Assembly: GCF_014202645.1 (NCBI RefSeq)
Contig: NZ_JACHHG010000009.1
Coordinates: 1 to 64,000 of the forward strand
DNA: 64,000 bases
Reading direction: 5' to 3'
Source: Deinobacterium chartae
Lineage (GTDB): Bacteria; Deinococcota; Deinococci; Deinococcales; Deinococcaceae
Position numbers and translations under genes: made by a program
Part shown: piece after piece, positions 55,331-64,000 of the stretch
How the letters are laid out: every line of letters begins with the position of its first letter
Numbering within the stretch: position 1 is the first letter of the stretch
Notes under the pieces: generated by a model
Database searches by the model: none
What the model saw: only the letters and a program-made list of their open reading frames with translations
Told to the model about the DNA's origin: nothing

Positions 55331-55448
55331 CAATGATGTATGGAGGAGCGCCCGACAGGAATTGGGGGGGAGGAAGCACCGGTACTGCGCATCAGCGAGT
55401 TCGTAGCGCTGCCCCCTTCTGCGCCCCCTCCCACCCTGCAGACCCATC

Positions 55449-55451
<3 letters not shown>
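55331..55451 (-). mobile_element. IS5-family end fragment (diverged copy of 1..101)
   Basis: The minus strand carries the same terminal sequence as the element at the window start (CTAGGATG-x-GTCTGCA) and about 15 diverged codons of the transposase start (RYELADAQY), then joins the IS4 remnant. Its outer CTAG contains the stop codon of the sugar permease gene. Confidence 0.7.
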
Positions 55452-56347
<896 letters not shown>

Positions 56348-56351
<4 letters not shown>

Positions 56352-57265
56352 GGTTTCGCCTCGCCTTCGTAGTGAACCCAGCGCTTGGAGAGCTGGAACT
56401 GCACCAGGGTGATGATCAGGGTCAGCAGCAGCAGCACCCAGGCCATGGCGCTGGCGTAACCCATGCGCAGTTCGGTGAAGGCGGTGTTCCACAGGTACAG
56501 ACCGTAAAACAGCGTGGATTGCCCGGGTCCGCCCTTGGTGATGATCAGCGCTTCGGACCAGAACTGGAGTGCTGCGGTGATGCCGGTGATCAGCTTGAAA
56601 AAGATCAGCGGCGAGATCATGGGGATGGTGACCGACCAGAACTGCCGCCAGGGGCTGGCCCCGTCGATCTGCGCGGCCTCGTACAGGTCCTTGGGTACGG
56701 CCTGCAGTCCGCCCAGGAAGATCACGAAGCTGCCCACCGCACCCCAGACACTCATGATGATCAAGGCGGGTTTGGCCCACTGCGGGTCGGCGAACCACAG
56801 CGGCGGGTTCTGCACGCCGAGCGAGACCAGCCCGGCATTGATCGGACCGACCTGCGGGTTAAAGACCCACAGCCACAGCAGCAGCACCGCCACGCCGGTC
56901 AAGACCTTGGGCATAAAGAAGATGGTGCGGAAGATGCGTTGCCCGGGCACGTCCTGGTTGAGCAGCATGGCGACCAGCAGCGCGACCGCCACGCCCAGCG
57001 GCACGGCGAACACCGCATAAAAGGCGGTGTTGCCCAGCGAGACCCAGAAGGTCGGGTCCGCGAGCATGTTGCGGTAGTTTTCCAGACCGATGAAATCAAA
57101 CCTCGAGGTGACGTCGTAGTTGGTGAAGCTGGCGTACAGCGAGAACAGCATCGGTCCGAGCACGAAGACCAGAAAGCCGATGATCCAGGGGGCCACGAAC
57201 AGGTAGCCCTGGATGGCTTCGCGTCTTCTGAGGGCAGAGCGGCGCGGACGGGCGGGGGTGGACAC
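56348..57265 (-). CDS. carbohydrate ABC permease, MalF type
   Basis: The 305-residue permease has six helices, the N-terminal GYLFVAPWIIGFLVFVLGPM typical of LacF/UgpA proteins, and the EAA loop EAAQIDGASPWRQFWSVTIP. GTG start with GGAGG 5 nt upstream. Forms the channel with the MalG-type subunit. Separated from the binding-protein gene by a 95-bp gap with stem-loops. Confidence 0.92.
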
Positions 57266-57284
57266 GGGGGCCTCCGGAGCTTCG

Positions 57285-57306
57285 TTGGAATTCCCGCGGG
57301 AATTCC
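57285..57306. repeat. 22-bp perfect palindrome between binding protein and permease genes
   Basis: TGGAATTCCCG and its exact complement, head to head. A second imperfect GC-rich stem lies between it and the binding-protein stop. Together they probably limit readthrough or protect the binding-protein mRNA. Confidence 0.6.
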
Positions 57307-57360
57307 AGGCGGGGAGCGCCGCCTACCTGCCCTGAGCAGGTGCGCGGCGCCCGTACGGGA

Positions 57361-58605
57361 TCATCTGCGGTTTTGCGCGACGGTCCTGGCGATGGCCTCC
57401 TGCGCCTTGCCCAGGGCGGCCTTGGCGTCGCCGCCGCTGTTGATCGCGTCGTCGATGGCGCGTTTGACCACCGAGTCGTAGTCCGGAGCGTAGGTGGGGG
57501 CCACGCTGATGTAGGTGTAGCGCATGTTGTCGGACATTTTCTTGAACGCTTCGGTCCTGACCGCCTTCGCGGCGGCCTTGTCACCGGGGAAGTCGTTCTG
57601 CTCGAGGGCCCAGATGCGGGCACCCTCGGTCGCCATGTACTTGGCGAACGCGTAGGCTTCCTTGGGGTGCTTGCCGCCGGCGGGCAACTCGAGCACGAAC
57701 CCGGCACCCCACGAGCTCATGGGGCCGGGTTTGCCGGTGGGGGTAGGAATGCGGGCGATACCGTAGTCCATGTCCGGCGCGTACTTGGCCAGCGTGGCGG
57801 CGTACCCGCCGATGTCGAGGTACATCGCCAGGCGTCCGGAGATGAAAGGGTCCTGGGTGCCGCCGCCGAACGAGGACTGGAAGGCGGCGAGGTTGCGGCT
57901 GCCGTAGCGCTTGGCAAAGCTCTGGATCCACTCGAGGGTTTTTACGGCGGTGGCGTTGTCGATGCGGGGGTTTTCCATGCGCTCGTCCCACATGGTGGCC
58001 CCGGCGTTGTTGACCCAGCCCTCGAAGCCGAACGAGCCGTACAGCGGATAGAAGCCGATGCGCGCGTACGAGTTGCCCTGTTTCTTGTCGAGCTTGGCCG
58101 CGTACTCCTCGAGCTGTTTCCAGGTGGTGGGGGGCTTGTTGGGGTCCAGCCCGACCTCTTTGAACGCGGCCTTGTTGTAGTACAAAAACCGCGTTTCGGT
58201 CACGAAGGGCAGCGAGTACTGCTTGCCTCCGTACGTGCCGGTTTCCCACATGTTGGCGTAAAAGCGCGACTTGAGGCTGTCCGCGCCCAGCGCACTCAGG
58301 TCAATCACCTGTTTTTTGTCGGCGCGCATACGGGTGGTCCGGATGTCCATCACCGCCACGTCCGGCGGGTTTCCAGCGGCGGTGGCGGCGAGCACCTTGG
58401 TCTTGACCTGGTCAAAAGGCACGAAGGTGTATTTCACCTGAACGTTGGGGTTGCGTTTGTTCCATCCGTCGATGATCTTGTTGATGGTGGGCCGACGCTG
58501 TTCGGAGCCCCAGTGTGCCCACAGCTCGAGGGTGACTTTCTGGGCGTGGGCGGGAAGGCCGAGCAGCATCAGGGTGGTCAGGGCCAGGGTGGTTTTACGG
58601 CGCAT
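57361..58605 (-). CDS. sugar ABC transporter substrate-binding protein
   Basis: The 414-residue extracellular solute-binding protein (family 1) has a Sec signal (MRRKTTLALTTLMLLGLPAHA, cut before QKVTLELWAHWG). It shows WAHWGSEQRRPTINKIIDGW, the hinge and TYGGKQYSLPF-type features, and SSFGGGTQDPFISGRLAM. GGAGG lies 6 nt before the ATG at 58605. Ligand probably an oligosaccharide; not assignable. Confidence 0.9.
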   Translation of the reverse strand: MRRKTTLALTTLMLLGLPAHAQKVTLELWAHWGSEQRRPTINKIIDGWNKRNPNVQVKYTFVPFDQVKTKVLAATAAGNPPDVAVMDIRTTRMRADKKQVIDLSALGADSLKSRFYANMWETGTYGGKQYSLPFVTETRFLYYNKAAFKEVGLDPNKPPTTWKQLEEYAAKLDKKQGNSYARIGFYPLYGSFGFEGWVNNAGATMWDERMENPRIDNATAVKTLEWIQSFAKRYGSRNLAAFQSSFGGGTQDPFISGRLAMYLDIGGYAATLAKYAPDMDYGIARIPTPTGKPGPMSSWGAGFVLELPAGGKHPKEAYAFAKYMATEGARIWALEQNDFPGDKAAAKAVRTEAFKKMSDNMRYTYISVAPTYAPDYDSVVKRAIDDAINSGGDAKAALGKAQEAIARTVAQNRR

Positions 58606-58699
58606 GCGTTTCCTCCACAAAAGAGCCAGAGGCATTCTTTAGGAATGCCCTGGTGGTGCGTCACTGTTTCTTGTCTTGTTATACCCAGCTATCCGGTTA

Positions 58700-58709
58700 T
58701 GCAATTGCA
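58700..58709. promoter_or_regulatory. possible LacI-type operator upstream of the sugar importer
   Basis: TGCAATTGCA is a perfect palindrome within GTTGCAATTGCATAAC, about 95 bp before the binding-protein start. A minus-strand TATAAC lies about 17 bp downstream. No LacI gene is in the window. Confidence 0.4.
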
Positions 58710-58796
58710 ACGTCGGTTTATTCAGCCTTAACTGTGCATTTGAACAACTGATCAATTAAGACTCTGCGCTGGATCTAAAGAATGTCTGAGAAGTTG

Positions 58797-59456
58797 TTAA
58801 AGCAATTCGATCAGGCGTGGATCCTCGGCCGCTTCCTCGAGGTTCAGCGCGTGCCAGAACACCAGCAGCAGCCCCACGGCTCCCAGCGCCAAGAGGGTCG
58901 GAAAACGCCACACCAGCAGTGCCAGCGGCAGCGCAAACAGCAGGTGCAGGTGCGCGGCCAGCGGACGGGCGACCAGCCGCGCGATGGCTGCCCGGGGCGC
59001 GGCCATCGCGCGCGGCAGCGTCACCAGCGCCTCGAGCAGGTAAGGTTGCACAGCCAGATACAGCACGGCCAGGTACAGCGCGGCCACGGCCACCACCGCA
59101 CCCGCCAGCGGCGGCAGCAGGCGTGGCCAGAACAGCGCATTGGCGTACAGCACGTACAGCAGGGTGGCCGACGCCAGGGCCCATCCCAGGCCGCGCCAGA
59201 ACAGGCGGCAAAAATCGTCTCTCAGCCGGGTGTAGGGCTCGGCGACCTCGGGCTCCAGTCGGGCGCGGCGCAGCCAGGCGTAGGCGGCCAGGGTGGCCGG
59301 TCCCAACGTGAGCAGCGGCCAAGACGCCAGCAACCACAGCAGGTTTACCCCTATCACCCGGGTCAGGTGGGAAAAAGTCCAGCCCGCCGCGTCGCGCCAG
59401 GGAGCGAGCAGCGGGCGGCGGGCAGCGCGCGGGAGCCGCAGACTCAGGCCCTCCAC
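58797..59456 (-). CDS. DUF624 (YesL-like) membrane protein
   Basis: The protein has about 219 residues and five hydrophobic helices (NLLWLLASWPLLTLGPATLA, LYVLYANALFWPRLL, and others). DUF624/YesL proteins are usually encoded beside carbohydrate ABC importers, exactly as here, but their role is unknown. The GTG start is uncertain (59456 or 6 nt upstream); it overlaps the end of the preceding small gene by about 13 nt. Confidence 0.75.
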   Translation of the reverse strand: MEGLSLRLPRAARRPLLAPWRDAAGWTFSHLTRVIGVNLLWLLASWPLLTLGPATLAAYAWLRRARLEPEVAEPYTRLRDDFCRLFWRGLGWALASATLLYVLYANALFWPRLLPPLAGAVVAVAALYLAVLYLAVQPYLLEALVTLPRAMAAPRAAIARLVARPLAAHLHLLFALPLALLVWRFPTLLALGAVGLLLVFWHALNLEEAAEDPRLIELL

Positions 59457-59710
59457 ACCCACGGGACCCCGTCTCCCACATCGGTCTGTCCCAGCAGGAA
59501 ATAGGTGGGATGCCTCAGGCTGTCGCAACGCTCAACCGTGAAGACCCGCACCCCCCGTCCGGCACGCGCGCTGATGCAGTTCGCCTCGCCCTGAGCACTC
59601 AGGGCGCACAGCAGCGCCTCGAGGTCCCGGCGGGGCAGACCCTGAGCGGGCAGGCGCACGTGGCCGTTCGGTAACGACTTGCAGTTAAGCGGTATCGACA
59701 GGTGGTACAT
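59444..59710 (-). CDS. hypothetical 88-residue protein
   Basis: This soluble, basic protein starts MYHLSIPLNCKSLPNGHVRL, contains three cysteines and ends in VPWVWRA. GGAG lies 5 nt before the ATG. It overlaps the DUF624 gene, so the two are co-transcribed. No family recognised. Confidence 0.55.
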   Translation of the reverse strand: MYHLSIPLNCKSLPNGHVRLPAQGLPRRDLEALLCALSAQGEANCISARAGRGVRVFTVERCDSLRHPTYFLLGQTDVGDGVPWVWRA

Positions 59711-59974
59711 CGGGTCTCCATAGACAAGGCGCGCCCTTGAGCGCGCGGTCTTTTTGGCTGTACCAGAGAATTATTTCAGGTACGCCCACCGCGTCCGTAA
59801 ATGCCGTCCCAAGACCTCTTGAACCGGCTCTTATCCGGCCAATCATTCAGATGAACTTGTCTTAACGTTTGCACGCTACAGCACCACGGTCAGTGCAGCG
59901 TCACCTGGACGGCAGCGGCCCGGTCCCCTGTTTGGCAGGGGCTCCGCCGCAGCACAGGTCGGTTGTGAGCCCGA
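59711..59974. other. intergenic region
   Basis: 264 bp hold the upstream region of the 88-residue gene. A GGCGCGCC..GCGCGC stem followed by TCTTTTT on the plus strand (59730-59754) looks like a terminator, but no plus-strand gene precedes it. No RNA gene recognised. Confidence 0.4.
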
Positions 59975-60901
59975 CTAGCGACGCGGCTGCAGATAGGCGG
60001 CCAGAAACTGCTCGGCCGCGTTCCACATCTGCGGGGTCGAGGTGTGGAACAGGTCACCGTAGTGCAGCAGCACGTCCTCACCGCGCAGCGGCGGCAGCTG
60101 TCCCAGGGGGCGCTCGCCCGCACAGCGCCGCCACGCCTTCAGCTCACCCCGGTAAGGCTCGCCCTGACGGTTCAGCCGGACCTCGAGAACGCGAAAACCG
60201 GCCTTGCGGCGCACGTCGCGCACCCGGCAGCTCTGCGATACCGGAATTAAGGGGTCCTGGTCGGCGGCCACCACCATCAGTGGTGCCTTGACCCGCGCGG
60301 CAGCGGCCAGCGGACTGCGCTGTGCGTAGGCCTGCGGGTTGTCCTGCGGGCTGCCCCCAAAGATCTGATGCCAACGGTTCACCGCGTCCGGTCGGGTACG
60401 TTGCAAGATGCCCACCTGCTCGGCAAAGTCGGTAGGGCTGATCAGCGTGACCACCGCTCCCACCCCGGACTGTCCGGCAGCGGCTTTAAGGGCCACGCAG
60501 CCTCCCAGCGACACGCCCAGAAAGCCCACCTTGCTGGTGAGGTAGCGGTCCTGCACCAACCGCTGCAACGCGCGGCTGTCGCGCACCTCGCCCATGCAGG
60601 CCTCCACCTGGCCCTGGCTGCCGCCCTGCCCCCGGTAGGCGCTCTGTGCCACCACGTAGCCCTGCTCGGCGAAACGGCGGCACAGCTCGAGGCTGGGTTC
60701 CGAGCTGAACCCGCCGTGCTCGAGCATGAGCAGCGGCCTGCCCGGCCGGAAGGTCCGGGGGGCACACACCAGCCCGCGAATCTGCAGGTTGTCCACGCCG
60801 TAGCGCACGTGGGTGACCTCGAGGTTGCCCTGTGGGGCACTCTGCCACAAGAAAGCCGGGGGAAGAACCAGGGCCAGCAGGGCGGTGGGAGGGCGGCGCA
60901 T
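59975..60901 (-). CDS. secreted alpha/beta hydrolase
   Basis: The 308-residue protein has an N-terminal signal segment (ALLALVLPPAFLWQ). The alpha/beta-hydrolase fold shows MLEHGGFSSEPS (oxyanion region), the nucleophile elbow GFLGVSLGGCV and VVAADQDPLIPVSQ near the acid residue. The C-terminal LHYGDLFH carries the likely catalytic His. It resembles dienelactone hydrolase/peptidase S9-like enzymes. Leaderless start. Substrate unknown. Confidence 0.82.
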   Translation of the reverse strand: MRRPPTALLALVLPPAFLWQSAPQGNLEVTHVRYGVDNLQIRGLVCAPRTFRPGRPLLMLEHGGFSSEPSLELCRRFAEQGYVVAQSAYRGQGGSQGQVEACMGEVRDSRALQRLVQDRYLTSKVGFLGVSLGGCVALKAAAGQSGVGAVVTLISPTDFAEQVGILQRTRPDAVNRWHQIFGGSPQDNPQAYAQRSPLAAAARVKAPLMVVAADQDPLIPVSQSCRVRDVRRKAGFRVLEVRLNRQGEPYRGELKAWRRCAGERPLGQLPPLRGEDVLLHYGDLFHTSTPQMWNAAEQFLAAYLQPRR

Positions 60902-60907
60902 GCGTCC

Positions 60908-60913
60908 AGTTTA
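60908..60913 (-). promoter_or_regulatory. leaderless -10 box of the hydrolase gene
   Basis: TAAACT on the minus strand ends 6 nt before the ATG. Confidence 0.55.
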
Positions 60914-60980
60914 GGGCTTTGGCGCACCCTGGGTCAGTGAATGGATGAGCTTGGCGGCGGGTGCGGGAAAGCCTGGGGGC

Positions 60981-61008
60981 TTGCCTTGTGCCCGTGCAGG
61001 CTTATAAT
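60981..61008 (+). promoter_or_regulatory. promoter of the iron/heme importer operon
   Basis: TTGCCT (60981-60986), 16-bp spacer, TATAAT (61003-61008). Confidence 0.55.
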
Positions 61009-61013
61009 TCCAC

Positions 61014-61038
61014 TAAACCGATTACTCATGTCGGATTA
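61014..61038. promoter_or_regulatory. putative metal-regulator operator
   Basis: TAAACCGA and TCGGATTA form 8-bp arms (one mismatch) with a 9-nt spacer, placed over the transcription start just after the -10 box. A Fur- or DtxR-type repressor would fit, but the sequence does not match the Fur consensus I know. Confidence 0.45.
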
Positions 61039-61050
61039 AAGGAGAATCCC

Positions 61051-61085
61051 GTGCACCTCACCTGCTTCACTCCCCTTCCCCGGCC

Positions 61086-61089
<4 letters not shown>
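61051..61089 (+). CDS. possible 12-residue leader peptide coupled to the permease gene
   Basis: GTG with AAAGGAG 6 nt upstream opens VHLTCFTPLPRP and stops in TGA overlapping the permease ATG (ATGA). The permease ATG itself has no Shine-Dalgarno, so its translation may depend on this leader. Confidence 0.45.
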
Positions 61090-62140
<1,051 letters not shown>

Positions 62141-62144
<4 letters not shown>

Positions 62145-62953
62145 CGGCGACCCTCACCCCTTCTGCCACCACCCCGCTGGTCGGGGTGCACGACCTCAGC
62201 TACACGGTTTCGGGCCGCAGGCTGCTCGACGCCATCGAACTCGAGCTGCGCGCGGGCGAGTTGCTGGTGATCGTCGGCTGCAACGGCGCCGGTAAGAGCA
62301 CGCTGCTCAAGCACATCTCGGGCGAACTGGGCCGCCGCGAAGGCATCGCGCTGTTCGGGCAGGACCTGCGCCGCTGGAACCCGGGCGAACTGGCCCGCAA
62401 GCGCGCGGTGCTGCCGCAGAGCACCGCGCTCAGCTTCGCCTACGAGGTGCTCGAGGTGGTGCTGCTGGGCCGCATTCCGCACCAGCGCCGCCAGACCGAG
62501 ACCCGCGAGGACCGCGAGATCGCGCTGCGCTGCCTCGAGCGGGTCGGCCTGGCCGCGTACGCGGGCCGCAACTACCTCACGCTCTCCGGTGGCGAGCAGC
62601 AGCGGGTGCACCTGGCACGCGTGCTGGCCCAGCTCGAGGGCACGCCCGGCGAGCGGTTGCTGATGCTCGACGAGCCGACCAGCAGCCTGGACCTCGCCCA
62701 CCAGCACCAGGTGCTGCGCATCGCCCGCAGCCTGTGCCAGGAGGGCGTGGGCGTGCTGGCGGTCCTGCACGACCTGAACCTGGCCTCGCAGTACGCCGAC
62801 AAGGTGCTGGTCTTGGGCGGCGGCAAGGTCCTCGCCCACGGCACGCCCTTCGAGGTGCTGACCCCCACCATCCTCGAGGAGGCCTTCGGCCACCCGGTGC
62901 TGGTGACCCGTCACCCCTGCCTGGCCTGCCCGCTGGTCGTATCGGCCACCTGA
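62141..62953 (+). CDS. hmuV: heme/iron ABC ATPase (HmuV-like)
   Basis: The 270-residue ATPase has Walker [31 protein letters not shown] (a Q-loop region characteristic of HmuV), signature LSGGEQQRVHLARVLAQLEG, Walker B LLMLDEPTSSLD and the switch region LAVLHDLNLASQYAD. The insert after the signature (EGTPGERLLML) is typical of heme ATPases. Strong terminator follows. Confidence 0.88.
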
Positions 62954-62964
62954 TCCGGACCGGT

Positions 62965-63001
62965 AACTGCCGGGCGCAGTCGTCTGCGCCCGGCAGTTTT
63001 T
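62965..63001 (+). terminator. intrinsic terminator after hmuV
   Basis: A 15-bp perfect stem (62965-62979 with 62984-62998), UCGU loop, ending in a five-base T-run (62997-63001). Confidence 0.9.
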
Positions 63002-63017
63002 CATTCCCTAGGGGCTC

Positions 63018-63239
63018 TCAAGGCGTGCGCGAGTCGGTCGGCGCCTGAGCGGGCGGAGCGGGCCGTTTGGCTTCGTCCTTGAGGCTGGCCTCGAGTTCCT
63101 CACGAATGCCCTGGGTTCCCTTACGGAACTCGCGGATGCCCTGCCCCAGGCTCTTGCCCAGTTCGGGCAGCTTCTTGGGCCCAAAAATCAGGAGAACGGC
63201 CAGCAGGATAATGATGACTTCGGGAGCGCCCAGGTTCAT
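63018..63239 (-). CDS. tatA: twin-arginine translocase subunit TatA
   Basis: The 73-residue protein has a short N-terminal helix (APEVIIILLAVLLIFGPKKL with the conserved FGPKKLPELG hinge), an amphipathic helix (KSLGQGIREFRKGTQG) and a charged Pro/Ala tail. It oligomerises to form the Tat protein-export pore. AAAGGAGG lies 5 nt before the ATG at 63239. tatC is not in the window. Confidence 0.93.
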   Translation of the reverse strand: MNLGAPEVIIILLAVLLIFGPKKLPELGKSLGQGIREFRKGTQGIREELEASLKDEAKRPAPPAQAPTDSRTP

Positions 63240-63330
63240 GCGCACCTCCTTTGCCTCACCCTAGGCCCAAAATATAAGTTCGCGATGAGGCTTCCCGGTG
63301 CCAGGGAACCGGTGCCGGTTGCAGCTCCTC

Positions 63331-64000
63331 TCAGCGGGCCGCCACGGTATGGCCGCGCGGGTAGATCAGGTACACCGTGCCGCCCGAGTGCGTCAGCCAC
63401 AGCCGCTCGAGGATCTTGCGGTCGTAGGTGCGGCGCACCTCGGCATCGCTCTTACCGGCCGGGTCGTTGACAACCACGTTGCCCCTGGCGTCGAAACCGA
63501 CCACCACCATCAGGTGACCGTTGCTCGACTCGATGGCCGCGCCGGGCAACTCGCCCTTCTTCCAGCCGTACGACACGATCACCGGCACACCGGCGGCGAT
63601 GTAGCGTTCCACGTCGGCCAGCGAAGTCAACCGCGTGACATACGCCTCGAGGCCGAAGGTGGAGGCCCAGGCGGTGTTAAACGGCCAGTTGCCGTTGCCC
63701 TTGTACGTGGCGTCGAAGGTGGCCGCGGCGGCCTGGGGAACCGGGACCTCGTGCCCCCAGTAGGCCAGCACCATCGAGGTGGACGTGGGCGAGCACCACA
63801 CCTCACCGCCGTCTTTGAAAACCATCTGCGAGCGCGGCGGCACGTTCAGCACCCGGCCCCACACCGAGCGGTCCGGCGTGGCGGGCAGGCCCCGCTTCTC
63901 GCGCTCGCTGTCCGAGGTCATCACCGCCACCAGACGCACGGCAGGCGTCACCTTGGGGTCGCGGGTGAACAGCTTCAGGCGGTACTGCACCCGGGTGTAC
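63331..64000 (-). CDS. peptidase C39-like family protein, N-terminus outside the window
   Basis: The frame is open to the window edge; 223 residues are visible. The C39-like papain fold shows the catalytic Cys in GGEVWCSPTSTSMVLAYWG, the His in SSNGHLMVVVGFDARG and the following VVNDPAGKSDAEVRRTYDR. The missing N-terminal part probably holds a signal peptide and an extra domain (the visible start reads as a beta-rich segment). Probably an extracellular cysteine peptidase-like protein. Confidence 0.82.
   Translation of the reverse strand, partial: YTRVQYRLKLFTRDPKVTPAVRLVAVMTSDSEREKRGLPATPDRSVWGRVLNVPPRSQMVFKDGGEVWCSPTSTSMVLAYWGHEVPVPQAAAATFDATYKGNGNWPFNTAWASTFGLEAYVTRLTSLADVERYIAAGVPVIVSYGWKKGELPGAAIESSNGHLMVVVGFDARGNVVVNDPAGKSDAEVRRTYDRKILERLWLTHSGGTVYLIYPRGHTVAAR

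Noticed and set aside
59730-59754. A small plus-strand RNA ending at the hairpin with T-run
   Set aside because: No promoter or conserved structure could be seen in the short region upstream, which is the coding region of a minus-strand gene. The hairpin is self-complementary GCGCGC and could be chance.

Overview
The window is high-GC bacterial chromosome and most likely comes from a member of the Deinococcaceae (Deinococcus/Deinobacterium type). The reasons are the gene set (bacillithiol deacetylase, HrpB, a 4-hydroxyphenylacetate operon with a DapA-type aldolase, acylphosphate-dependent PlsY, a RskA/SigK-like pair) and the promoter style. At least 14 genes have a TANNNT -10 box only 5-7 nt before the start codon, so they look leaderless. 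A second genome-scale signature is the palindrome CTCGAG: 17 copies counted by eye in the 2.5 kb hrpB gene alone, in all reading frames.

Layout. 1-2880: edge of an IS5-family element, a small membrane protein, msrC, a DUF937 protein and a small minus-strand operon (monooxygenase-like protein, histidine phosphatase, GNAT fragment, membrane protein). 2958-5815: an RNA-repair cluster (RlaP nucleotidyltransferase, NADAR ADP-ribose glycosidase fold, RtcB ligase); rtcB is preceded by a short ORF and an intrinsic terminator 15 nt before its start codon. 5964-7681: secreted protein, anti-sigma factor and ECF sigma factor. 7857-19287: aldehyde dehydrogenase, pyruvate/branched-chain dehydrogenase E1 alpha and beta, a TetR regulator with strong operator palindromes, a CAP lipoprotein, hisC, an AlkD-like glycosylase, hrpB and a PucR regulator. 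19365-30334: a homoprotocatechuate (4-HPA) catabolic operon (DapA-type aldolase, HpaG, HpaE, HpaB, HpaD), followed by a branched-chain-type ABC importer with a fused permease-ATPase. 30380-37516: DUF2127 protein, plsY-bshB1, argF-argC-argJ and membrane/secreted proteins of unknown function. 37637-51058: tandem CNNM/CorC transporters, an ArsR-like regulator, aldo/keto reductase, groESL, an ABC exporter, a diguanylate cyclase, a methyltransferase and a choice-of-anchor lipoprotein. 51119-52816: flavodoxin-fold reductase divergent from a LysR regulator.

52865-55451 is an accessory scar. Decayed transposases of two or three IS types flank about 1.3 kb of AT-rich DNA that carries two unrecognised genes (a putative lipoprotein and a 120-residue partner). 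55449-59710 holds a sugar ABC importer with a DUF624 (YesL-like) protein. 59975-64000 holds an alpha/beta hydrolase, a FecCD/HmuV-type iron or heme importer without a binding protein, tatA, and the C-terminal part of a C39-like peptidase.

One regulatory theme links distant blocks. Inverted repeats of the form C-N-AACG-(NN)-CGTT-N-G lie in front of the aldehyde dehydrogenase (7857), near the TetR gene (12814), in front of the 4-HPA operon (19365) and in front of the ABC importer (25388). This suggests that one TetR-type repressor, possibly the one encoded here, coordinates aromatic compound uptake and breakdown.
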